Of a stretch of DNA of 64,000 nucleotides, positions 41,655-50,148 are shown piece by piece. A program made the translations under genes and the position numbers. The stretch is from positions 1-64,000 of the forward strand of contig RDXN01000077.1 in the NCBI GenBank assembly GCA_004292855.1, given 5' to 3'. This DNA comes from Cytophagales bacterium (GTDB lineage Bacteria; Bacteroidota; Bacteroidia; Cytophagales; Spirosomataceae). The stretch's first letter is position 1. Every line of letters starts with the position of its first letter. Below the pieces are notes generated by a model. That model was not told the origin of the DNA and ran no database searches. It saw only the letters and a list, made by a program, of their open reading frames with translations.

Positions 41655-42569
41655 ATGAAACGGCAACTCACTTCCATTCTGCTGCTGCTCATCGGGTTGG
41701 GCAGCCCCCTTCTGGCCCAACAGACCTACGCACTGAAACCGTATGCCATTACACTACCCCGGCTCACAACGGCCCAGCAAAGCACCTCGGCTCCCCAACA
41801 GGAAGGCAACGTAGTTTACAACACCGACCAGAAACAGTTAGCCGTGCATAACGGCACCACCTGGCAGTACCTGGCCCCACCCGAAACGGCCCAGTTTAAA
41901 AACGCACAACGATTTTTATCTGGAGAAAACCAATCCTGGATTGTGCCAGCGGGTGTTACCCGAATCATGGCCGAAGTATGGGGGGGCGGTTCCGGTGGCC
42001 CCATCTATGCCTACAGCAATAACAGTGAATTACTGGCCAATGGGGGCGGAGCTGGTGGCTACGCACGGGGTTTTATAGCCGTTACACCCGGCCAGACTCT
42101 CACGCTAACGGTTGGTGCAGGAGGCCGGGCGGCTATACGGAGTACCAATCAAACGCCAGGGAATGGAACCGACAGTTTTATCAAGAAAGTAGGGTTTTAC
42201 GAGGAAATTGGAGCTGAGGGGGGACGCGTCTTTCCCAATTACGGCGGAGGGATTGGTGGCCGTAGCTATGGTCCAGCCGTTGGTTTTACAGTATCGGGGG
42301 ATAATGGATCACCCGGCCTGATTTCGTATGGCCAGCGAAGTGCCAGCGAATATATCCTGCTCATTAAATGTGGCGATGGCGGCACGGCCTACGGCGCATC
42401 TCAAGGTGGCATTGGTACCCAGATTAGTTCGGTCAACTCAAGTTACCTACTCTACACATTGGGCGATGATAAATACAGCCAGAATGGTAGTTATCCGGGT
42501 GGTGGCGGTGGCTGCGGGTATAATGTTGGTGGTACTGGGGGCAATGGGATGATTGTGATCTACTGGTAG
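41655..42569 (+). CDS. Secreted glycine-rich protein
   Basis: A 304-residue protein: signal peptide (MKRQLTSILLLLIGLGSPLLAQ), conserved family N-terminus (QTYALKPYAITLPRLTTAQQ, NTDQKQLAVHNGTTWQYLAP), WIVPAGVTRIMAEVWGGG and GGYARGFIAVTPGQTLTLTV. A variable middle (about residues 155-215) is followed by the conserved end (SYGQRSASEYILLIKCGDGG, GSYPGGGGGCGYNVGGTGG). The ends are nearly identical to paralogues while the middle differs, as in surface families that vary by recombination. Tandem orientation with 40380 and 42612. Confidence 0.82.
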   Translation: MKRQLTSILLLLIGLGSPLLAQQTYALKPYAITLPRLTTAQQSTSAPQQEGNVVYNTDQKQLAVHNGTTWQYLAPPETAQFKNAQRFLSGENQSWIVPAGVTRIMAEVWGGGSGGPIYAYSNNSELLANGGGAGGYARGFIAVTPGQTLTLTVGAGGRAAIRSTNQTPGNGTDSFIKKVGFYEEIGAEGGRVFPNYGGGIGGRSYGPAVGFTVSGDNGSPGLISYGQRSASEYILLIKCGDGGTAYGASQGGIGTQISSVNSSYLLYTLGDDKYSQNGSYPGGGGGCGYNVGGTGGNGMIVIYW

Positions 42570-42611
42570 GAGCTTATCAACAAAACGACGGAACAACGAC
42601 CCATGAATTAG

Positions 42612-43259
42612 CATCTCGCGCCGAAAAGCCGCCGACTTTGTGCGGAGGTGTGGGGCGGTGGAGCGGGCGCACCTGCCTATAACTATCGTGCCGTCTCAGG
42701 GTTTGGTTCAGGGCAAACTGCCGAGTTTACCACTCGGGGAGGGGCAGCAGGTAGCTATGCGCGGGGCATCCTGCTCGTTACGCCAGGGGATGTACTCACC
42801 CTAGTAATAGGCCAGGGCGGGTCAGGAGGGAATCTCCGGGCAAATACTCCCGCAACGAGTGGATTAGCATCATCGGTCCGCCGAAATCAGGCCGGTGACG
42901 CTCTGTTCGCTTCTGGTGGTAGTGTCTCTAATTCTACCGGGTATTCTGCCGTGCCGGGTTCCGGCTCCGACCTCACCTTTTCGGCATTCGGTGGTTTTGG
43001 CCAAGAGGGAAATGTCTCTTACGGCCAACGAAGTGCAACAGAAATTATCCTTTTCATCAGTTTTGGCAATGGCGGTGCGGCCTATGGTGTCGGATCTGAT
43101 CGAAATGGCATCGGTGGCCGTATTGCCTTTCTTCCTTCAGGGCAGTTGTGGTATATCGCCGGTAATGCGGAGAACGGTCTTATGCCAAGTGGTGGTGGGG
43201 GCGGAGGCTATTTTTACGGCGGGGATGGTGGGTCTGGGATGGCCATCTTTCGCTGGTAG
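42612..43259 (+). pseudogene. 5'-truncated glycine-rich cassette
   Basis: The frame opens after TAG (near 42609) and quickly enters the family sequence at CAEVWGGGAGAPAYNYR. It continues through RGGAAGSYARGILLVTPGD and SYGQRSATEIILFISFGNGG to GGDGGSGMAIFRW. The signal peptide and the roughly 85 residues that precede the VPAGVTR motif in paralogues are absent, and no start with a leader is present. It is closest to the 40380 body (AEVWGGGAGAPYYNHR). It is either a dead copy or a silent donor cassette for recombination with its neighbours. Confidence 0.75.
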
Positions 43260-43305
43260 GCACATCAATTAGTTCTATATCCTCGCAGACCAAACTAACA
43301 AGCCA

Positions 43306-44238
43306 ATGAAAACCCTATTTTTCTCCCAACTCACTTCCATTCTGCTGCTGCTCATTGGCCTGAGTAGCCCGTTGTTAGCCCAGCAGACCTACGCGCTCAA
43401 GCCGTATGCCATTACCCTGCCCCGGCTCACCACGGCCCAGCAAAGCACCTCGGCCCCCCAGCAAGCGGGTAATCTGGTCTATAACACCGACCAGAAACAA
43501 TTGGCCGTGCATAATGGCACAAGTTGGCAGTATGTAAACACCGCTCCACCGGAGGCTGCTCAGTTTAAAAACACGAAAGGATTTTTTGGTAGTTCAGCGG
43601 TCTGGATTGTGCCTGCGGGCGTAACCCGGATTTTGGCCGAAGTGTGGGGAGCGGGGGCTGGTGGATCGGCCTATTCCTTTACTGGTTCTAACGATATTGT
43701 GGCGAATGGGGGCGGGGCAGGCGGCTACGCCCGTGGTTATATCACCGTTAGCCCTGGCGAAACATTAACCATCTCGGCGGGTATTGGAGGTTCGGGAGGT
43801 TCGCGAAGTCCCAGTATTGCTGCTGCTAATGGAGGCATGTCGTACATCATCAGTTCCTCGTCTAATAACAACATACTGGTTGGTGCGGATGGAGGATATA
43901 ACGACCCATTGTATAGCCGACTTGGCGGAAGTTCTTACGGTCTATCGGTGATGTTTTCCGTTGCGGGTGGGTCCGGCACCGATGCCGTAGCTTCGTATGG
44001 TCAGCGAAGTGCTACCGAATATATGCTTCTGGTGAAATGTGGTGATGGCGGCACGGCCTACGGCGCGCAACCGAGTGGGGTCGGGTCTCAGGTTGTATTT
44101 GCCAATTCAACGACACTCGCCTTCAAATCGGGCGATGGAAAAGGCAGTCAAGGAGGCAGTCATCCCGGAGGGGGTGGTGGGGGTGGCTACAACTACGGGG
44201 GGGCTGGCGCGCAGGGGTTGGTTGTGATTTACTGGTAA
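43306..44238 (+). CDS. Secreted glycine-rich protein
   Basis: A 310-residue family member: signal peptide (MKTLFFSQLTSILLLLIGLS), N-terminal segment QTYALKPYAITLPRLTTAQQ, WQYVNTAPPEAAQFKN, WIVPAGVTRILAEVWGAGAG, then the glycine-rich body with SYGQRSATEYMLLVKCGDGG and the end GGAGAQGLVVIYW. The DNA of the first 120 bp is highly similar to that of 44926, pointing to recent duplication or gene conversion. The stop lies 9 bp from that of the convergent 44248 gene. Confidence 0.82.
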   Translation: MKTLFFSQLTSILLLLIGLSSPLLAQQTYALKPYAITLPRLTTAQQSTSAPQQAGNLVYNTDQKQLAVHNGTSWQYVNTAPPEAAQFKNTKGFFGSSAVWIVPAGVTRILAEVWGAGAGGSAYSFTGSNDIVANGGGAGGYARGYITVSPGETLTISAGIGGSGGSRSPSIAAANGGMSYIISSSSNNNILVGADGGYNDPLYSRLGGSSYGLSVMFSVAGGSGTDAVASYGQRSATEYMLLVKCGDGGTAYGAQPSGVGSQVVFANSTTLAFKSGDGKGSQGGSHPGGGGGGGYNYGGAGAQGLVVIYW

Positions 44239-44247
44239 GCGGGCCGG

Positions 44248-44883
44248 TTAGTCGGCTAGCCACGTTTCGATCTGCCGCCGGATAAACCGCAGTGCCTGAA
44301 AAATGGCAAGCAAATCGGATTGGGTTGCTACGTAGGCATCGCTAATGGCATACTCCGTCCCCTTCAGCACGACAAAGAACCAGTTACGACCCAACACATA
44401 GCAGCCATAAACGGGGTGCGGGGCTGTGTTGAGGGTCTGGGCAACGAGCATGGCCGCAAGTAACTGGCCTTTCGGATCGCCCTCCCGACGTCCTTCTTGC
44501 TTGTACTCATGGATACAGAAAAACGGCTCGGTCGGAATCTGGAACCCTGTGGCCACTACCATATCGACTGTACCATAAAGCCGGGTGCCGTTCAGAGTTG
44601 CCGAAAGTGGGCGGTCATAAAACGTGCGGAACGTGGGGCCTTCTAACTGAACTAAATCAAGCAGTTGACCAATGAATTTGACCTTTAGCTCTTCTTCATT
44701 CCAATAGTCGGCGTTGGCGAGCAAGTCGATTCGGAGCCGTTCCAGGCGAGTTTGTTCGGCTTCGGTGATGGGTTCGGTTGTCGTAAGCCATGCATCGAGC
44801 AAAGGCGAAACGGGCAACCGAGCCAGTCCAAACTGCTCATGAAGTTGCTGCGTGAGCCAATATTTGAACGATTTTGTTTTCAT
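44248..44883 (-). CDS. PD-(D/E)XK nuclease-like protein
   Basis: A 211-residue protein from ATG 44883 (MKTKSFKYWLTQQLHEQFGL); TTG 44901 is an in-frame alternative. A likely nuclease core is GTVDMVVA followed about 15 residues later by FFCIHEYKQE, matching the D...ExK arrangement of PD-(D/E)XK enzymes. Helices at both ends (EAEQTRLERLRIDLLANADY, FQALRFIRRQIETWLAD) frame it. It is wedged between two glycine-rich paralogues on the opposite strand, much like the Uma2 genes nearby. Biological role unknown. Confidence 0.65.
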   Translation of the reverse strand: MKTKSFKYWLTQQLHEQFGLARLPVSPLLDAWLTTTEPITEAEQTRLERLRIDLLANADYWNEEELKVKFIGQLLDLVQLEGPTFRTFYDRPLSATLNGTRLYGTVDMVVATGFQIPTEPFFCIHEYKQEGRREGDPKGQLLAAMLVAQTLNTAPHPVYGCYVLGRNWFFVVLKGTEYAISDAYVATQSDLLAIFQALRFIRRQIETWLAD

Positions 44884-44925
44884 CTTTTTCCTGAACGACA
44901 ACGCACAAAACTAACGATTACGCCA

Positions 44926-45825
44926 ATGAAAAGCCTATTTTTCTCCCAACTTACCTTCATTCTCCTCCTACTCACCCTGTTAAGCGGCCCACTGTTGGCC
45001 CAGCAGACCTACGCGCTCAAGCCGTATGCCATCACACTACCCCGACTCACAACTGACCAGCAAAACACCTCGGCTCCGCAACAGGCGGGTAACGTAGTGT
45101 TTAATACGGACGAGCAAAAAATGGCTGTGCATAACGGCAGCAGTTGGCAGTATGTGAATACCAACCCGCCCGGAGCAGACCAGTTCAGGAATGAAAAGGC
45201 GTTTTTTGAAACCCAACTCTGGACCGTTCCGGCGGGCGTAACCCGGATTCTAACCGAAGTATGGGGCGGTGGACAGGGAGGCAATTATTACCGCTTTGTC
45301 AATGGGGGTCTCTTGCTGGCCAAAGGAGGGAATGCCGGGGCCTATGCCCGTGGTTTTATGGCCGTTACGCCTGGCACCACCCTTACGCTAACCGTTGGCA
45401 CGGGCGGACAAAGAGCCGCTGATAATTATGAACCCGGCAGCGGAGGTGAAACATGGGTCCAAAGCGCGACTTCTTTTATTCGGGCGAGGGGGGGGGCTAC
45501 TAACGGAGGTAATACCGCCAACTATTTTATCTATGGCGATGCCGTTGGGTTCGGTGTTAGTGGTAGCGACGGAACCGACGTAACCATTTCCTACGGCCAA
45601 CAGAGTGCGACGAACTACATCCTACTGGTGAAATGTGGCGACGGAGGGACTGCCTATGGCGCACAACGCAGTGGGGTGGGAGAGCAGTTTTCATCGCTCA
45701 ATTCGAGTGCATTGCTCTACCGAACCGGTTCGGGCGGTAAAGGGAGTTTCCCCGGCGGTGGCGGTGGGGCAGGCTATATTATTGGCGGAGAGGGCGCACC
45801 TGGTCTAATTACTCTGCGCTGGTAA
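44926..45825 (+). CDS. Secreted glycine-rich protein
   Basis: A 299-residue family member from ATG 44926 (MKSLFFSQLTFILLLLTLLS); the frame is open further upstream, but that part is antisense to the nuclease-like gene. The order is the same as in its paralogues: QTYALKPYAITLPRLTTDQQ, NGSSWQYVNTNPPGADQFRN, WTVPAGVTRILTEVWGGGQG, variable middle, SYGQQSATNYILLVKCGDGG, GKGSFPGGGGGAGYIIGGEG. It is the last of the array, tail-to-tail with the 45867 kinase. Confidence 0.82.
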   Translation: MKSLFFSQLTFILLLLTLLSGPLLAQQTYALKPYAITLPRLTTDQQNTSAPQQAGNVVFNTDEQKMAVHNGSSWQYVNTNPPGADQFRNEKAFFETQLWTVPAGVTRILTEVWGGGQGGNYYRFVNGGLLLAKGGNAGAYARGFMAVTPGTTLTLTVGTGGQRAADNYEPGSGGETWVQSATSFIRARGGATNGGNTANYFIYGDAVGFGVSGSDGTDVTISYGQQSATNYILLVKCGDGGTAYGAQRSGVGEQFSSLNSSALLYRTGSGGKGSFPGGGGGAGYIIGGEGAPGLITLRW

Positions 45826-45866
45826 GGGCGAAACACCACCGATTGAATGCCGGATTCCTGCTAAAT

Positions 45867-47879
45867 CTACACCGGAATATCCAGCACTACCTCGGTCCCG
45901 GCGGGTTGCCCGTCGGGACCAAGCAGGTCGCGGATGGCGACGCGGGTGTGCGTGTCAAAATGGCGGTTGATGAGCGAAAGCCGTTCCGAGGTCATTTTCA
46001 TCCCAAACGATTTGCTCTGATTCGCCGACTTGCTTTTGAGTTCCAGCGCACGGCCACGGCCCACGCCATCGTCGGTGATGGTAATCTGCAACAGCTCGTC
46101 GGAGGGGTGTTGCACCGATAGGTGGAGCGTGCCGCCTTCGGGTTTGTGCATCAGTCCGTGCCAGATCGCGTTCTCTACGTAGGGTTGAATGAGCAGGGGT
46201 GGAATGGTGGTGAACTGCGTGTCGATGTCGGGAGCCACCGAAATCATGAACTGCACCTTTTGTTTGAACCGCATGGCTTCCAGTTCCATGTAAAGCTGGA
46301 GGGCTTCGAGTTCGTTGGCCAGCGTCACGCGGTCGGCGCGGGAATTTTCCAGCACGAGCCGGATCAGGCGGGCAAATTTGGTGAGGTAGTCGGCAGCCCG
46401 GTCGGTGTCGTTTTGGAGGGTGTAAAGTTTGACCGAGTTGAGGCAGTTGAAAATAAAGTGGGGGTTCATCTGCGAGCGCAGGGTGGCCATTTCGGTCTCG
46501 GCCAGTTTATGATCAAACTCAGCCTGGAGTTGCTCTATCCGCTGTGCTTCAAGTTCGTGGTTTTGTTTTTCGAGTTGAACCGTTCGGCGTTGCAGCTCGG
46601 TTTCCAGTTGCTGGGTGTACTGGCTCTGCATCTGGTTTTTCTCCTCTTCCACTAACCGATTTCGATAGGCCAGAGCCAGCAGAAAACAGAAGTTTTCGCA
46701 CAACATACCCAAGCCAAAAAAGAACGGAATATAATTGATAAACACTGCCTGCGAGGCCGACATTCCCTCGAACCGGACGTCCAGAAACATGCTAAAATAG
46801 GCAATCGTCCACAGGCATCCAATGCCCACAAGCAGGTATTTCCGAACTGGCGACTGAGAGCGGAGGAGCGTCAGGAACAGAATCAACCCCATTACCAGAA
46901 ACGTAATGTCTTGGCGAATATAGACCCAGTTAGCCCTAAATAACAGGCCGTCGACATGTTCGTAGGCCACAATGGTCTCCTGAATCAGACACACAATCAG
47001 GAGGACTTTCAACACGGTCCAGACGCGGGGGAAATGAGTGGGGAGTTGGATAAAATGAGCCAGAAACAGCGTGTAGAAAAAGGCGATCAGGAACGTAAAG
47101 TTCCGGCTCGTGGAGTGCATCTGCAAAGGCAATCCCAGTCCCAGCCGGAAATTGGTGTTCCATAGCACATAAAAGGCCGCAATGAAGCAGAAGATTGCAT
47201 AGTACAGAAAAACCCGGTCGCGGTTAAAAACAAACTGCGAAAACGCAAAAAGGCTCATAATGAGCAAACCCGCAATGATTCCCACCAATCCCAGAAACAG
47301 CCAACGCGTGAGGTGGCTGTGTTGCGCGAACCAGCCCGCCAAACTGCCGGGTGTGTGCAGAATTACCACCAACGGATCTACGGCTCGCACCAGGTTTGTG
47401 ACTTGCACATAGAACGTGCGGGTTTGTCCCATCGGAATCTGTAGTCGGAGCGGTTGCCAGTCGGTCAGGTTGAACGGGTGCTGATACACGCCCGTTTGCT
47501 GCAAGAGGTGGCCTTGTGCGTCATAGAGACGGATGCGCCCCTGCCGCCCCACGTGCAACAGTGCGTTGAGCGTTTGCGCGGGGTGCGTGTTCTGCACCCG
47601 AAACAGCAACCAGGTGTTGATGGTCGAAACAGGCGATGGCTTCAGGTGTTCGGGCGGTTTTTGGGCAAAGGGCCGGAAAAGTTGCCCCCGGATGGCCGCA
47701 AAGGGTAAATCGTTGCCAGTTATATCCCGAAAAAAGAGGGTGCTGGAGGTTATGGTTAGCGGAGCAGTCCCTTCCAGCGTGCCGTTAAGCCGCACTGGCG
47801 CGGGTAGTGCAGCTCCTTGCTGCGCCATTCCTATCTGTGTACTCAGCACAAGCAAAAAAAACAAAAACCGGGCAACCAT
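45867..47879 (-). CDS. LytS-type histidine kinase with 7TMR-DISM sensor
   Basis: A 670-residue kinase: signal peptide (ending IGMAQ), an extracellular beta-jelly-roll (7TMR-DISMED2-like, about residues 30-175), a block of seven membrane helices (about 185-400), a coiled coil (VEEEKNQMQSQYTQQLETEL) and a His_kinase domain with phospho-acceptor His-474 (MNPHFIFN), IQPYVENAIWHGLMHKPEG and DDGVGRGRALE. Its kinase domain is close to that of 28617, but its sensor is entirely different. No regulator gene is adjacent; the only LytTR regulator in the window is at 27806. Operator D lies in its 5' intergenic region. Confidence 0.92.
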   Translation of the reverse strand: MVARFLFFLLVLSTQIGMAQQGAALPAPVRLNGTLEGTAPLTITSSTLFFRDITGNDLPFAAIRGQLFRPFAQKPPEHLKPSPVSTINTWLLFRVQNTHPAQTLNALLHVGRQGRIRLYDAQGHLLQQTGVYQHPFNLTDWQPLRLQIPMGQTRTFYVQVTNLVRAVDPLVVILHTPGSLAGWFAQHSHLTRWLFLGLVGIIAGLLIMSLFAFSQFVFNRDRVFLYYAIFCFIAAFYVLWNTNFRLGLGLPLQMHSTSRNFTFLIAFFYTLFLAHFIQLPTHFPRVWTVLKVLLIVCLIQETIVAYEHVDGLLFRANWVYIRQDITFLVMGLILFLTLLRSQSPVRKYLLVGIGCLWTIAYFSMFLDVRFEGMSASQAVFINYIPFFFGLGMLCENFCFLLALAYRNRLVEEEKNQMQSQYTQQLETELQRRTVQLEKQNHELEAQRIEQLQAEFDHKLAETEMATLRSQMNPHFIFNCLNSVKLYTLQNDTDRAADYLTKFARLIRLVLENSRADRVTLANELEALQLYMELEAMRFKQKVQFMISVAPDIDTQFTTIPPLLIQPYVENAIWHGLMHKPEGGTLHLSVQHPSDELLQITITDDGVGRGRALELKSKSANQSKSFGMKMTSERLSLINRHFDTHTRVAIRDLLGPDGQPAGTEVVLDIPV

Positions 47880-48021
47880 CAGGCCAATGCGTTTAGAACC
47901 CCAAGCTAGTGCTTTGGTCGCTTAGTTGTGTGGTCAATTGAGCCGTTGGTGTCTTTTACTGTTTGAGCAGTTCATTTTCTGCGTAAACGATATTCCTTTT
48001 AGTCCCCAAACCATTTGCTCA

Positions 48022-48117
48022 GTCGCTCAACAAACCGAACGCTTCACGCGATAAAACCGATCATTCACGCAATCAGGCTTGATACTCTGTTTTCTAACCT
48101 ACAGGTTTGTTCGACTG
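48022..48117 (+). promoter_or_regulatory. Triple-repeat operator and promoter D
   Basis: Repeats GTCGCTCA (48022), TTCACGCG (48043) and TTCACGCA (48064) are spaced exactly 21 bp. The -7-like box CAGGTTTG has TTTG at 48106-48109, 42 bp after the start of repeat 3, followed by TTCGACTGA. An additional TTTGCTCA lies at 48014. It drives the cupin gene at 48160 and probably the three genes after it. The divergent kinase starts at 47879. Confidence 0.75.
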
Positions 48118-48159
48118 ATTGGTCAGTATTGAATCCGTTAACTTCAGAAAGAAAACCCA

Positions 48160-48705
48160 ATGACAACAAACCCAACCTTCGCTGTAGCCTACACGGCCCC
48201 CGGCCAAAACGCCAACAACGCCCCCATGCTCAATGTGATGGGAATGGCCGTTGGTGTTAAAATCGCTCACGCTCAGACCTATGGGCAGTTTTCGTGCGTG
48301 GAATGTTCGCTGACTCCGTTCCAGATGGGGCCACCACCCCACATCCACCACGATCTGGACGAAATTATGTATGTCGTGGAGGGGACTATAACCGTGTTGG
48401 AAGGCGACCAAACCCGCGCCATTCCTGCCGGGGGCTACCACTTCCGGCCACGGGGCGTAGTGCATACGTTCTGGAACGGCCACGATGCCCCGGCTAAGTT
48501 CATCGATATGTATCCTGGCTCGCAGGATTTCGCGCATTATCTGGAGGAATTAGCCCACCTCGGCGCGGCTATTCATGCCGAAGGTGCTAACCCGTTTGCG
48601 CCGGAAAGCATGGCACGGTTCAAAGCCCTCGACGCCCGCTACAACCACGAGGTATTCTACGAGCAAATGCCCGACCACATGGCTAAATACGGCCCGAAAC
48701 CGTAA
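48160..48705 (+). CDS. Cupin-domain protein
   Basis: A 181-residue paralogue of the 36013 product, very similar over its full length. The cupin metal site is complete: PPHIHHDLDEIMYVVEG and FRPRGVVHTFWNGHDAP. The end HYLEELAHLGAAIHAEGANP is also shared. It is the first gene of a likely operon with two related membrane proteins and a cytochrome c, under operator D. That setting suggests a role in a redox or quinone-related pathway, but the substrate cannot be read from the sequence. Confidence 0.85.
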   Translation: MTTNPTFAVAYTAPGQNANNAPMLNVMGMAVGVKIAHAQTYGQFSCVECSLTPFQMGPPPHIHHDLDEIMYVVEGTITVLEGDQTRAIPAGGYHFRPRGVVHTFWNGHDAPAKFIDMYPGSQDFAHYLEELAHLGAAIHAEGANPFAPESMARFKALDARYNHEVFYEQMPDHMAKYGPKP

Positions 48706-48714
48706 ACTACTTTT

Positions 48715-49392
48715 ATGGGAAAAACCTACCGCTATTACCCCTATTACTTCGCGCTGTTTCTGGTGGGCATTGTGGCCTGCTTTTTTCAGAGCTATTTTGG
48801 GCATATTCCCCGGTTCGAGAATGTAATCAGTCCCATTGGCAACGTGCCGATTACGATCACGGGCGTTACGCACTTCCACGCCATCATGCTCACGGTTTGG
48901 TTGCTGATGCTGGTGGTGCAGCCGGTGCTGATTCTCCGAAAAAAGCTGGCTTGGCATCGGTTGTTAGGAAAGGTCTCCTATGGTGTCATTGGGCTGATTG
49001 TGGTGTCATTGCTGCTCATCATTTATCAAGAACAAACGCGGGAGAAAAACCTGCCTGTGTTGGCTGCCAGCCTATTCGATGTACCCACGTTTTTGGGGTT
49101 TTATGGTCTGGCGATCTATTACCGCAAAAAGCCTGCATACCACGCCCGATTTATGCTGATGAGCGTTTTGCCGTTTCTCGACCCTGCGCTAGCTCGGCTT
49201 AACCTACCGGGCGTTTTTGTACAGTGGGGGTTTTGGGTGGCATTTTTTGGATTTGAGTTTTTCAACCGGAAACTCTACCGGCCCTGGTTGATTGGCTTGG
49301 GTTACTACGCACTCAATCTGGCAAATTTAATCTATTTGACGATGGTCAATCAGCCCATGCTGGATCGGATTTGGCACTTGTTTTTTAGCTAA
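48715..49392 (+). CDS. Six- to seven-helix membrane protein with conserved histidines
   Basis: A 225-residue integral membrane protein. Conserved-looking histidines lie at membrane edges: THFHAIMLTVWLLMLVVQP, WHRLLGKVSYGVIG and PAYHARFMLMS. The following gene encodes a paralogue with the same three motifs, so these residues are probably functional, for instance as heme ligands as in cytochrome b561-like proteins. It starts 9 bp after the cupin stop and therefore belongs to the same transcript. No named family is certain. Confidence 0.7.
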   Translation: MGKTYRYYPYYFALFLVGIVACFFQSYFGHIPRFENVISPIGNVPITITGVTHFHAIMLTVWLLMLVVQPVLILRKKLAWHRLLGKVSYGVIGLIVVSLLLIIYQEQTREKNLPVLAASLFDVPTFLGFYGLAIYYRKKPAYHARFMLMSVLPFLDPALARLNLPGVFVQWGFWVAFFGFEFFNRKLYRPWLIGLGYYALNLANLIYLTMVNQPMLDRIWHLFFS

Positions 49393-49405
49393 TGACTAAC
49401 CACCA

Positions 49406-50119
49406 ATGACTTCTATGGAAAAAGCACTCCAAAACCGCGTCGGCTACTATTTTGTATTCGTCCTGATCATTACCACGCTGGGATTTTACCCAACGTACCT
49501 GAGCAAGTTCCCGACGTTTGAGGGCCTCACCAACGTCCATCATTTTCACGGGTTCATTGCCCTCGTCTGGATTCTGATGCTCATTGCGCAGGCGTTTCTG
49601 ATCCGCTACAAAAAATATGCCCTGCACAGGCTCATAGGAAAAGCAGGTTATGTGGTGATGCCCCTTTTGCTCATTTCGCTGTTTCTGGTGGCGCGGGCAG
49701 GCTACGAGCGAAATAGCAAAACCATGACCAAACCCGATGCGCTGGCCGAACTCAGTAACGGCATCCCCGACATTCTGTTCATGGGAATTCTCTTCGTGTT
49801 GGCCATGGCATACCGCCACCGTCCGGCCTGGCATATGCGCTTCATGACCAGCACCGGGCTGGCCATTGTTGGACCGGGGCTAGGGCGATTCCTGATCGTG
49901 TTTTGTGGATTACCCTTCACCATAGCTCTTCCGCTGATGGGTCTGTCCACAACGGGCGTGGCCCTAGTCTGGATGATCCTGGACATCCGGCAAAAAAAGT
50001 CGGCTTTCCCAATGGGTGTTTTTGTGGCAATGGGCATTGGCATTGTCCTAATCGGAGCCAATAATCACTCCGACTGGTGGCAGAGCTTTGCAAGCTGGAT
50101 AGTCGCCAATTTGTTCTAA
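49406..50119 (+). CDS. Paralogous membrane protein with conserved histidines
   Basis: A 237-residue membrane protein related to the preceding one: VHHFHGFIALVWILMLIAQA, LHRLIGKAGYVVMPLLLIS and PAWHMRFMTSTGLA mirror its histidine motifs. About seven hydrophobic helices. ATG 49406 and ATG 49415 are both possible. The 13-bp gap to the previous gene and the 29-bp gap to the cytochrome c gene indicate one operon. A membrane-bound redox or heme protein is the best guess, from the histidine pattern and from the cytochrome neighbour. Confidence 0.7.
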   Translation: MTSMEKALQNRVGYYFVFVLIITTLGFYPTYLSKFPTFEGLTNVHHFHGFIALVWILMLIAQAFLIRYKKYALHRLIGKAGYVVMPLLLISLFLVARAGYERNSKTMTKPDALAELSNGIPDILFMGILFVLAMAYRHRPAWHMRFMTSTGLAIVGPGLGRFLIVFCGLPFTIALPLMGLSTTGVALVWMILDIRQKKSAFPMGVFVAMGIGIVLIGANNHSDWWQSFASWIVANLF

Positions 50120-50148
50120 TTCAATGTGTTATCTATTTCCAAAATCCA

